NCBI GenBank assembly: GCA_022376925.1
Contig: JAIOJX010000004.1
Span: forward strand, 129,667,123-129,731,122
Direction of reading: 5' to 3'
From: Tragulus kanchil
Taxonomy: Eukaryota; Chordata; Mammalia; Artiodactyla; Tragulidae
Length of the DNA: 64,000 nt
Shown one piece after another: positions 1 through 10,600 of the stretch (its first letter is position 1; each line of letters opens with the position of its first letter). The notes beneath the pieces were generated by a model. That model ran no database searches. It saw only the letters and a list, made by a program, of their open reading frames with translations, and was not told where the DNA came from. Both the position numbers and the translations under genes were made by a program.

Positions 1-153
1 AATGTGTTAAATGTGTGCTTTGTCTCTAAGATTGAACAATGACCTTAAAAGTATATATATATCATCTGTAGAAGGATCGCCTGCCCACTGAAGAGGGTTC
101 TGTGTATTTGTGTGGTAAGAGGCTGGCAGAGATGGGGAGGGTGCACCTGTCTT

Positions 154-2277
154 CCTGTGGTCTGATCTCATCTGTCACCTCCCCCACCACTCTCTTGCTC
201 CTTTTCCCTATCACTTGCTTCATCTTCTTCACCATCCTTTGTTGCTTGCCCTTGGAGACCTGGGATGGTGTAGCATCCTCACTCTCATCTCCTGGGCTTT
301 CCTGGGAGTTCTGGGACTATACAGCTTCGGCACCCCACAGGTCCCTGCTCAGCCAGAAGCCCTCTCTGCAGTTGGTGAAGATGAGCATGACTTTCATAGC
401 TACAGGGTCTTTTTGAGCAAAGGCACATGTCTGGGGAGTTTCATGTCCTGATGAATCTTGGAATGCCCACACAGGTGATGAAGCATGCTTGTGTCCAAAT
501 GGAAATTTCTGGTAAACTCAAAGGATTTTCTGGATGTTTTCTAAAACTGAAGTCCAGGAGCACATGACTGTACTTCAGAAATGAGAAGCCATGTTTGTTT
601 GTTTGTTTTTTAAATACTCTAGTCTCTAGTTTTATTAAGATCCTCCATAAACACATCTATTCCCTACTGAACATTGAAAAAGCACATCCAAAATTTTCAT
701 TACAATTCAGCACACTAACAATGCTGTGGTCAAGCCAACCAATGTGTTTTTTACATTCCGCGAGTTAATTTGTTTCAAATTCTTGATATTGAGCTTCATC
801 CTCCAGAGAACATCAGGTTTATGGAACAGGCAACACCTGAGACTTATTAGTACTTTTTTATGTCAAGTTAAAGTGAAACTAAAGTATATTCAAATCATTT
901 CAAATATGAGCTACATAGATTCCTCATAAGTTAACTGTATTAAGGTATATAAGAGATGAAAGACAAACTTACAGTATAGTTATCGAAGTACTGGTGCACA
1001 ATGTTTCCCAAGATGCTTCATAGTGATCCTAAAATTACCAGCAGTAAACAGTAAAAGAACAAAGGCTTATGACTCATTCAACTCTGTGTTATAAATACTG
1101 TATATGGAGTAGTCATAATTCTCATAATTAGCGTCCGAAGGATCTCTTTTAAACGGGCAGTAACGACAGGTACACTGAAATCTTTGCCCTCTTGATCGAG
1201 TCTCAGCGTCTCGCTCCTGTGGTCTGATCTCATCTGTCACCTCCCCCACCACTCTCTTGCTCCTTTTCCCTATCACTTGCTTCATCTTCTTCACCATCCT
1301 TTGTTGCTTGCCCTTGGAGACCTGGGATGGTGTAGCATCCTCACTCTCATCTCCTGGGCTTTCCTGGGAGTTCTGGGACTATACAGCTTCGGCACCCCAC
1401 AGGTCCCTGCTCAGCCAGAAGCCCTCTCTGCAGTTGGTGAAGATGAGCATGACTTTCATAGCTACAGGGTCTTTTTGAGCAAAGGCACATGTCTGGGGAG
1501 TTTCATGTCCTGATGAATCTTGGAATGCCCACACAGGTGATGAAGCATGCTTGTGTCCAAATGGAAATTTCTGGTAAACTCAAAGGATTTTCTGGATGTT
1601 TTCTAAAACTGAAGTCCAGGAGCACATGACTGTACTTCAGAAATGAGAAGCCATGTTTGTTTGTTTGTTTTTTAAATACTCTAGTCTCTAGTTTTATTAA
1701 GATCCTCCATAAACACATCTATTCCCTACTGAACATTGAAAAAGCACATCCAAAATTTTCATTACAATTCAGCACACTAACAATGCTGTGGTCAAGCCAA
1801 CCAATGTGTTTTTTACATTCCGCGAGTTAATTTGTTTCAAATTCTTGATATTGAGCTTCATCCTCCAGAGAACATCAGGTTTATGGAACAGGCAACACCT
1901 GAGACTTATTAGTACTTTTTTATGTCAAGTTAAAGTGAAACTAAAGTATATTCAAATCATTTCAAATATGAGCTACATAGATTCCTCATAAGTTAACTGT
2001 ATTAAGGTATATAAGAGATGAAAGACAAACTTACAGTATAGTTATCGAAGTACTGGTGCACAATGTTTCCCAAGATGCTTCATAGTGATCCTAAAATTAC
2101 CAGCAGTAAACAGTAAAAGAACAAAGGCTTATGACTCATTCAACTCTGTGTTATAAATACTGTATATGGAGTAGTCATAATTCTCATAATTAGCGTCCGA
2201 AGGATCTCTTTTAAACGGGCAGTAACGACAGGTACACTGAAATCTTTGCCCTCTTGATCGAGTCTCAGCGTCTCGCT
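154..2277 (+). repeat. Tandem duplication 1 (1062 bp unit)
   Basis: 154-1215 is repeated as 1216-2277 and looks identical. The join is gtctcgct followed by cctgtggtctg. It splits the antisense processed pseudogene. The right copy overlaps the left copy of duplication 2 by about 50 bases. Confidence 0.93.
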
Positions 2278-2692
2278 CCTGCTGCAGTTCTCTTCAGGAG
2301 TCAGACCGAGAAGCTCCTTTGCCGTAGCGAAATCTGAGCGACTCGATCAGCCTCTGCAACCTGTATCTCCGCTTGCCCTACACTGTCCTCACCCCTCTCC
2401 TCCTGATGTGTGTTTTCTCACTAGGCAACTGCCCGGTTGGTTGAGGTGGGTATTCCAGACCATATGGCAACTTGACACTAGGGTTGAGAGCCAAGTTACC
2501 GAGGTTCTTTGCTAACATTTCAGAGAGTTGAGAAGCAACTAGTATTGCTTTGAGAGAGAGTTCTTCAGTGGGCTTTTTAAGAGACTCTAGGGTCCAGGTT
2601 GGGTTATCTTCAGATGAATCCACTGGGAGTCTAATCACAGCTTGAAAGTCCTCCTAGATCTCGGTGAGAGAATTCAGCATAAAAAGTCTCGT
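601..2692 (-). pseudogene. Processed pseudogene of an unidentified gene, antisense to CPLANE1
   Basis: Read on the minus strand from about 2692. One frame runs through AILVASQLSEMLAKNL, PYGLEYPPQPTGQLPSEK, RRYRLQRLIESLRFRYGKG and FQCTCRYCPFKRDPSDANYE to a stop at about 2140 (1078 in the other copy). It is interrupted by at least three in-frame stops. About 440 bases of 3' untranslated sequence follow, then AATAAA (complement at 631-636) and, some 20 bases on, an A-rich AAAAAACAAACAAACAAAC tail. Flanks show an imperfect target-site duplication, gccatgtttgttt at 588-600 and gccatatttgttt at 2693-2705. These are hallmarks of LINE-mediated retroposition, truncated at its 5' end. The 154-2277 duplication repeats its 3' half, so the true insertion is about 1 kb. 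I do not recognise the parent gene. Confidence 0.72.
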
Positions 2693-2889
2693 GCCATATT
2701 TGTTTTAATCTAAGTAATTTCAAACTTGCCCACACTACTGTTCAGATTGGTGAGCTCACAACAAATAATTCAGTTTGAGCTAGCAAAATTGGAAGGCACT
2801 CCAATCATTTTAAACTTCAAATAAATCTAAATGCAACTACTAGGTCGTCCTACCTAGTAATTCTAATTAGAGGTACTTTAAGATAGAAT

Positions 2890-3068
2890 GGGACTCCCCT
2901 GGTGACTCAGACATTAAAGAAAATGTGGGAGACCTAGGTTCAATCCCTGGGTTTGGAAGATCCTCTGGAAAAGGGATAGGCTACCCACTCCAGTGTTCTT
3001 GCCTGGGGAATCCCATGGCTTGTCCACGGGATTGCAAAGAGTCAGATACAACTGAGCAACCTGACTGT
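2890..3068 (+). repeat. Bov-tA SINE
   Basis: Starts with a tRNA-like head (cccctggtgactcag, then ggttcaatccctggg). It passes into the BovB-derived tail with ccactccagtgttcttgcct and ends gagtcagatacaactgagca. This structure is diagnostic of ruminants. It is copied at 3975-4153 by duplication 2. Confidence 0.85.
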
Positions 3069-3116
3069 AAGATAGAATGAAAAAAATCTCCCGGTTACAT
3101 AATCAGCCTATTGTTG

Positions 3117-3297
3117 GAACTTGCCTGATGGTCCAGTGGCAGAGAATCTGCCTTCCAGTGTGGGCGACGTGGGTTAAAGCCCTGGCTGGGAACTGAGATC
3201 CCACTTGACCCTGGGCAGCTAAGCCTGCACGCCACAACTAGAGAAGCCCTCGAGCCACAATGAAGAGCCAACACAGCCAATAAAAAAATACAGTTTT
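3117..3297 (+). repeat. CHR-type tRNA-derived SINE
   Basis: Head ctgatggtccagtggcag, B-box region degraded, then the typical CHR tail with ctaagcctgcacgccacaac and acaactagagaagccc, ending in an A-rich run. Inserted just after the Bov-tA. Copied at 4202-4381. Confidence 0.8.
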
Positions 3298-4528
3298 CCA
3301 AGTTCATTTTAGACAGGTACACTGAAATCTTTGCCCTCTTGATCGAGTCTCAGCGTCTCGCTCCTGCTGCAGTTCTCTTCAGGAGTCAGACCGAGAAGCT
3401 CCTTTGCCGTAGCGAAATCTGAGCGACTCGATCAGCCTCTGCAACCTGTATCTCCGCTTGCCCTACACTGTCCTCACCCCTCTCCTCCTGATGTGTGTTT
3501 TCTCACTAGGCAACTGCCCGGTTGGTTGAGGTGGGTATTCCAGACCATATGGCAACTTGACACTAGGGTTGAGAGCCAAGTTACCGAGGTTCTTTGCTAA
3601 CATTTCAGAGAGTTGAGAAGCAACTAGTATTGCTTTGAGAGAGAGTTCTTCAGTGGGCTTTTTAAGAGACTCTAGGGTCCAGGTTGGGTTATCTTCAGAT
3701 GAATCCACTGGGAGTCTAATCACAGCTTGAAAGTCCTCCTAGATCTCGGTGAGAGAATTCAGCATAAAAAGTCTCGTGCCATATTTGTTTTAATCTAAGT
3801 AATTTCAAACTTGCCCACACTACTGTTCAGATTGGTGAGCTCACAACAAATAATTCAGTTTGAGCTAGCAAAATTGGAAGGCACTCCAATCATTTTAAAC
3901 TTCAAATAAATCTAAATGCAACTACTAGGTCGTCCTACCTAGTAATTCTAATTAGAGGTACTTTAAGATAGAATGGGACTCCCCTGGTGACTCAGACATT
4001 AAAGAAAATGTGGGAGACCTAGGTTCAATCCCTGGGTTTGGAAGATCCTCTGGAAAAGGGATAGGCTACCCACTCCAGTGTTCTTGCCTGGGGAATCCCA
4101 TGGCTTGTCCACGGGATTGCAAAGAGTCAGATACAACTGAGCAACCTGACTGTAAGATAGAATGAAAAAAATCTCCCGGTTACATAATCAGCCTATTGTT
4201 GGAACTTGCCTGATGGTCCAGTGGCAGAGAATCTGCCTTCCAGTGTGGGCGACGTGGGTTAAAGCCCTGGCTGGGAACTGAGATCCCACTTGACCCTGGG
4301 CAGCTAAGCCTGCACGCCACAACTAGAGAAGCCCTCGAGCCACAATGAAGAGCCAACACAGCCAATAAAAAAATACAGTTTTTAAACCATTATTGTTCAT
4401 TTTATGATATGTAGTAAAAATATACCATCTTCCTTATTGGCCACTGTGTTCCTTTCTGGAGTAATTTAGATAGGAGGCTGAACTGACTTCTGGAACATCT
4501 TAAATTTCTCACTGATTTCTTCTCCTAG

Positions 4529-4664
4529 GAAAATGAAGCCATTTTTCTTTTGGATGATAAACTCATAAGTGAAATTAATTTGCTCTCAGGAAGGACAAAG
4601 AAGAATATTCCTAATCTTCAGCCTTTGTTGAAGGATGTGATAGTCCTAACAACATCCAGTAATG
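4529..4664 (+). CDS. CPLANE1: CPLANE1 window exon 1 (second coding exon)
   Basis: Begins GAA AAT GAA GCC after a tctcctag acceptor and ends AAT G before gttaag. It encodes [11 protein letters not shown] through LTTSSN plus the first base of Asp. In the human protein this segment starts near residue 28, so the initiator exon must lie upstream of the window. Phase 0 at the start, phase 1 at the end. Confidence 0.95.
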
Positions 4665-7600
4665 GTTAAGTAGTAACTGATATTTTTCTAAGGCTAGATT
4701 AACTGTATTGTTAAAAATAATTTGGGGGATAATAGTAATGGAGATGTTCGATTATAAGCATTTTGTTTCCTTTTTGAAAACAGATGCCTGGCTGGCTGGA
4801 GTACTTACTACAGGGGAGCTTTTCCTCTGGAACAAAGATCAAGATTGTTTGAAAACTATACAAGCAACTAAAAAGCCTAAGGAAATGATTAAAGCTGCAG
4901 TAGGTGGGAGTTTTTTATTTGTCTAAGTTGACTTAACTTGATACATAAAAGGAAAAGAATTATACCTGTGTTTGTGTAAAGATGTTTCTATACTATATAT
5001 ATTTCCTTACATATGTGAGTATTTTTTGATGTTACACTTAGGCATGCCACATTTTTCTTCTTCAAGGTGAACATAACATCTGTGGTAGCAGTGGGTTCCT
5101 AATATCACACATGATGAGTGTTATTATTTGTACTTCTATTATTGAACAGCACCAACTTTAAATTTGTTAATGTCTTAATTTTGCTTTCTAAATGGAAACA
5201 TCATTTAGGTTCCTTATTGTCAGAATAGATAAAAGTACTTTTCTGCAGGAGCTCAAACATCAGAAGTTTAATTACTTTTTGTTGTTTTTCAGCAAGCTCT
5301 TTGAGACTGTACTTGTATGTATCTGGCAGTGGCAAAAGAGTTCTGCTTCTAACTCCTTCTGGATACATATTTCTTTGGGAGCATTTGGAATTCAAGAGTA
5401 TCCTCTCTTCTAAAAGCCCCTCAGTGGTGGGCCAGTGGTCCCAGGTCCTACCTGAAGAAACAGTTCATTTGCCTTCCACTGAAGATAAAGAAGCGGTAGT
5501 GCATGCTGTTTTTATAAAGAATGAGGTAAACCCCAAATCAAATAGGGTCTTCGAGGAGTGGAGACTCTAAGAACAGATGCTGTCTGGGAAGCTGTTGAGC
5601 AGAGTGTGTAACGATAGCTGTATATCTTCAGTCGTCATTCACTGGCACAGTAATGACAAAATTATCGTGGAGAAGGTGTTTTTATATTTAAAATATTTAT
5701 TTGGCTGTACTGGCTCTTAGTTGTAGCACTTGGAATCTTTTTTTTTTTTTTAATTTTGGCCTCTTTTATTGGTCCTTCCTTTATTTATTTTCATCCATCT
5801 TAATTCTTTGGCCCCTGTGGGCCTCCCATCGTGGTGGCCTCTCACGTTGCAGAGCACTAGCTCTGAGCACATGCGCTCCAGAGCGCTGGCTAGTAATTGG
5901 ACACACCGGTCCAGCCTCTCTGCAGCACGTGGGATCTTCCCGTGCTACAGATGGAACCGGTGCCCCTTGCCCTGCAAGACGGACTCTTTACCCACTGGAC
6001 CACCAGGGAAGCCCTGCACTTGGAATCTTTAGTTGAGGCATGTGGGATCTAGCTCCCCAACCAGGGATCAAACCCAAGCCCCCTGCATTGGGAGCATGGA
6101 ATCTTAGCCACTGGACCACCAGGGACGTCCCTCTTAGTCACATTTTTAAGATGTTTATTAAAAGTGGTTTGAAAAAAAAAAAAAACAAAAAAAGAAAGAA
6201 AAAAAAAGTGGTTTGAATTTAGGGCTTCCCTTGTCTTTCCCTAGTTTTAGAATGTAACTAGTTTTGTAATTTAAAAAAAAAAAACTACAATTGGTGATAT
6301 TAGGTAAGCTGTTCTCAGTAAAACATTCATTAACTAAAAAACATGTTGAATAGCTATATGATACTCTTTGTATGTATCAACCAACATTTTATTACCAGTA
6401 TACTAATGTTTGAAATTACATTTTGAACTTTTGTTGTTTTCCTCCACCCTGTGAGTAGTACCCTAGTTTAAATAATACATAACCATAGAAGAAGAGAAAA
6501 ATAAGTATCTGAGAATATTCCCAGTTATACCCAGAGTAAATGACAATGTTTTCTTGAGAGAGTAAACTGCACCTTGATTTCCCATTTGAGAAATGCCTCT
6601 GGCTTAGAAATAAATGTTAGTGCTTAGCTTAATGTTAAGCTGTATGTTAAGAATAAAAATATAAGCAGACTCTTGATATGTTTCATTTATCTTACTTATA
6701 ATGAAAAAATGTGGGATTGTTTGTTTTTCTGTTCTTATAGGTGTTAGTTTATTTTCTGTTTTTCTTGTTGGTTATTTATTTTGAACATAGCAGTGTGTAC
6801 ATGTTAATCCCAAGCTCCCTAACTCTTCCATAAATTCATTCTCTAAGTCTGTGGATCTGTTTCTGTCTTGTAAAAGAAGTTCGTTTATATCAGTCTTTTT
6901 AGATTCCCCATATAAGCGATATCATATGATACATCTTTCTCTAACTTCGCTCAGTATGAGAATCTCTAGCTCCTCTTGATTTATTTTCAGATGAATTATA
7001 TACTAAAGTGTATGAAATTTATCTACAGTTATTTGGAGACTGCTGCTTGTGTTCATTTGTTTTCTATTCCGGGAAATGCCTGAAGTTAACATTTCTAGCA
7101 ATTCGGTGGCATGAAAATGTATTTACACCCATAAGGTGAGGTAAACGTTTCCTTCTTCCTTATTTTCTTCTTCCTTTTTTTTTTTAAAGATTTATTTATT
7201 CATTTATTATTGGGGGTGGGGGTGGGAAGGGAGGGGAGCAGGTGGGCCACTTCTATTGATCTTTCATTTCTCTGTTTTCATCCATCTTTGTTCTTTGGCT
7301 GGTGTGGGCCTCCCATCGCGGCGGCCTCTGTTGTCGCAGAGCACCGGCTCTGGGCACATGCGCTCCAGAGCTCCAGCTCAGTAATTGGACACATCAGTCT
7401 AGCTGCTCCGCAGCACGTGGGATCTTCCCAGGCCAGGGATCGAACCTGCGCCCCTTGCACTGCAAGGCGGTGTCCTTACCCACTGTACCACCAGGGAAGC
7501 CCTCTTCCTTATTTTCTATCCCTTTTTTCTAGGTTTTTTTTTTAGTTGTTCCATGCAGCACATGGGGGCTTCTTAGTTCCCCCACCAGGGATTGAACCTG

Positions 7601-10600
7601 CACCTCCTGCATTGGAAGTGCAGAGTCTTAACCACTGGATTGCCAGGGAAGTCCCTCTAGCCCTTTTAAAACATGCTTCTAATATCTTTTGGCCCATAAT
7701 TACGTAATGAGATTAGTAAGTGGAATGTGAACATCAACTTCTGAGACTTCACAGATTGTTTCTCTCTATAAATATTATGTTTCTTTACTTTTTGCTTTGT
7801 AAAAACTTTTTCACAAGTTTTTCTTGTTTTTCTTTTCTTTCCTTTCTTGGAATCGAGAATACATAAAAGATAAGGCAGGTTATGGGCTTAATTTGTCTTA
7901 AGACTATGAAAAACTGCTTTGAAAAGTAATTCTGTTGAACTTTGAAAAGAATATAACTTGAATTTACTACTGTACCTTTTAAATTCTCGATCTTTTTTTT
8001 TTTATTAAAAGTAGTTTTTATGTATTCTAAAAATACCCAATAAAATAGAAAGGATGCATTTTTTTTTAAATATTTTATTTATATTTATTTGGCTGCATTG
8101 GGTCTCAGTTGTAGCATGTGGGCTCTAGTTCCCTGACCAGGGATCGAACCTGGGCCCCCTGCATTGGGAGCACAGAGTCTTAGCCACTGGACCACCAGGG
8201 AATTCCTGAAAGGATGCATTTTAAAGCATAAAATACTTACTAAATTAGATTTTTTTTTTTTTGTTTATTTTCTGTTTTGTATGCTAGCAGTACTTTATTC
8301 ATGTGTAATTTATATAAAAGTAAAATCAGCAAATCTTTACACAGCTAGGTGGACTTTGATAAATATACATAAGCCTGTAACCATCCTCATATCAAATATA
8401 GAACATTGTCACTGTGCTGAGCCTCCTCTCTTCTCTACCTGTTTAGCTGCTGAGACACCCCAAATATAAGTGCACATGAAGGAATTTAGTTGAACCCTTC
8501 AGTGTTCTGTAATGAAAGAGGTATTGGTTTAAAAGCGACTATGCTTCCCCGCTTTCAATTATGTCATTCCTTTCTTAGTTCATTGATGTACCGTGTTCAG
8601 TGGGCACAACAGGATTGCCTTCTGTGCAGTCTGATTCCTAAATGTGAGCCAGTCAAGTCAAGAGGAGCTCTGATTTCTGCGTTTTCAAGGGATGGGCTTA
8701 GCCTGGCAGTAACTCTTAATCAGAAAGACCCAAAGGTCAGTAAATATAATCTATCTTGGAAGTAACCTGTAAAAGACAAAGTTTAGTTCATCTTAAAGAT
8801 TTTTTTACCTTGACTATATAGTTTTTTTTTTTTCCTTAATATTATTTGTGTTCTCTAAATTGGTATTTTCTGATCCAAGTTGACATTGTAAATTGGTAAA
8901 ATCGTTCACATCAGGTGCCATAGTTTTCAAAATTTGGCCTTCAGAAGCAAAAAGAGGATAATAGAAAAGGAAGAAAGAGGGACAGAGTGGTCACTGATAC
9001 TCTTAAAAATGTAGCAAGCAAGAGGAGAGTTCTGCGTGGTCAGTAGTGTCTTGCCAGTTGGGAGAGAGTAGATAGTTCACTCATAAGATAGATCTCTGGG
9101 TCTTCATAATTATAAGTAAAATGATTTTAATGACTTTTTTTTTCTTTCTAGGCAACTCAGGTATTATTTATAAACACACTGAATTTTGTTACTGTCTGTG
9201 GTAGCCTTAAAGGATGTAGTAATAAGAATCCTGTGGTTCCAGCTGCTCTTATCAGGTAAGGATTCTTTTGTATTTCTAAATAGTGTTTTTATTTTCTTTT
9301 TTCAATAGTTCAGTAAATTTAAGGCTTTGGTCATTAGGTAGTGTCTAGATAGATATTTAGATAGATCAGGCAGCTTTCAGCATTAGGGTTTGGTAGACTC
9401 TAAAGGTTGCTCTATGTAAAGAAAGCCTTAACTCCTTTGAGGAAGGGCCTGATAGGGTGGAAGATGCTTGAACACTTTTTCTTTTCTCCTTTCTTTCTAT
9501 GTCGTCTTAGGAGGAGTGGAATTATGATTGGATAGAGAAATACTGAGCTTAGAGAAACTGAAATGAAAAAATTGAGGTTGGAAAGACCATTATATACTCA
9601 GGCTGAGGTGTTTATAACCTTTTGAACAAAGTTAGCGTTCTCTGCATATGGGTGGGCAGCACCGTAAGTGGTGATTTTGGATGGCACAGGGACTTACGCA
9701 AAATTATAGCACAGGAAGATTTCCTCTTGGATCCTGCTAATTTCATTTTCTGGAAACTTTTCTCTACTGTTCTCTGACTTCCAAAGTTTTTAGGTTCATC
9801 CAACCGTGCATTTTTATTTTCTTTCTCTTCCCCAAATTTCCTTTCTGCTCTCAGTTCAGTGGTCTGTTTAACTTAAGGAGTCTATTATTTAAATGAGGAG
9901 GAGCTACTTTTTGTACCCATGAAAGAGACATTAATATTTTAAAGTAGTTAAAGTGACTTTGTCTTCCCTGGTGGCTCAGGGTTAAGGATTGAAATCGTAT
10001 ACTGGTGCCATAGTTTTCAAAATTTGGCCTTCAGAAGCAAAAAGAGGATAATAGAAAAGGAAGAAAGAGGGACAGAGTGGTCACTGATACTCTTAAAAAT
10101 GTAGCAAGCAAGAGGAGAGTTCTGCGTGGTCAGTAGTGTCTTGCCAGTTGGGAGAGAGTAGATAGTTCACTCATAAGATAGATCTCTGGGTCTTCATAAT
10201 TATAAGTAAAATGATTTTAATGACTTTTTTTTTCTTTCTAGGCAACTCAGGTATTATTTATAAACACACTGAATTTTGTTACTGTCTGTGGTAGCCTTAA
10301 AGGATGTAGTAATAAGAATCCTGTGGTTCCAGCTGCTCTTATCAGGTAAGGATTCTTTTGTATTTCTAAATAGTGTTTTTATTTTCTTTTTTCAATAGTT
10401 CAGTAAATTTAAGGCTTTGGTCATTAGGTAGTGTCTAGATAGATATTTAGATAGATCAGGCAGCTTTCAGCATTAGGGTTTGGTAGACTCTAAAGGTTGC
10501 TCTATGTAAAGAAAGCCTTAACTCCTTTGAGGAAGGGCCTGATAGGGTGGAAGATGCTTGAACACTTTTTCTTTTCTCCTTTCTTTCTATGTCGTCTTAG

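Larger units (their letters stand above)
2227..4381 (+). repeat. Tandem duplication 2 (1085 bp unit)
   Basis: 2227-3297 is repeated as 3312-4381. A 14-base stretch, ccaagttcatttta, separates the copies. Each copy contains the same Bov-tA and CHR-type SINE pair. Confidence 0.93.

Noticed and set aside
154..590. Coding potential on the minus strand with blocks such as VMLIFTNCREGFWLS
   Set aside because: A stop lies within the apparent frame, there are no splice sites or recognisable domains, and the sequence lies outside the poly(A) end of the processed pseudogene.
1257..1513. Pairs of identical small open frames in duplicated segments (215/1277, 726/1788, 12864/13966, 18797/19894, 57142/58335) as conserved small genes
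   Set aside because: They are identical because the DNA is duplicated. None shows coding-like composition, homology or splice evidence.
1..4528. The CPLANE1 start-codon exon
   Set aside because: No sequence encoding the expected N-terminal residues ahead of ENEAIF was found on the + strand here. It probably lies upstream of the window.
7210..7545. Recurring open frames with a [22 protein letters not shown] motif in many places (7210, 21690, 22808, 23714, 42991, 44078, 55850, 56488)
   Set aside because: All are antisense translations of the same SINE subfamily. Conservation is that of the repeat, and the frames have no shared flanks, start context or splice signals.
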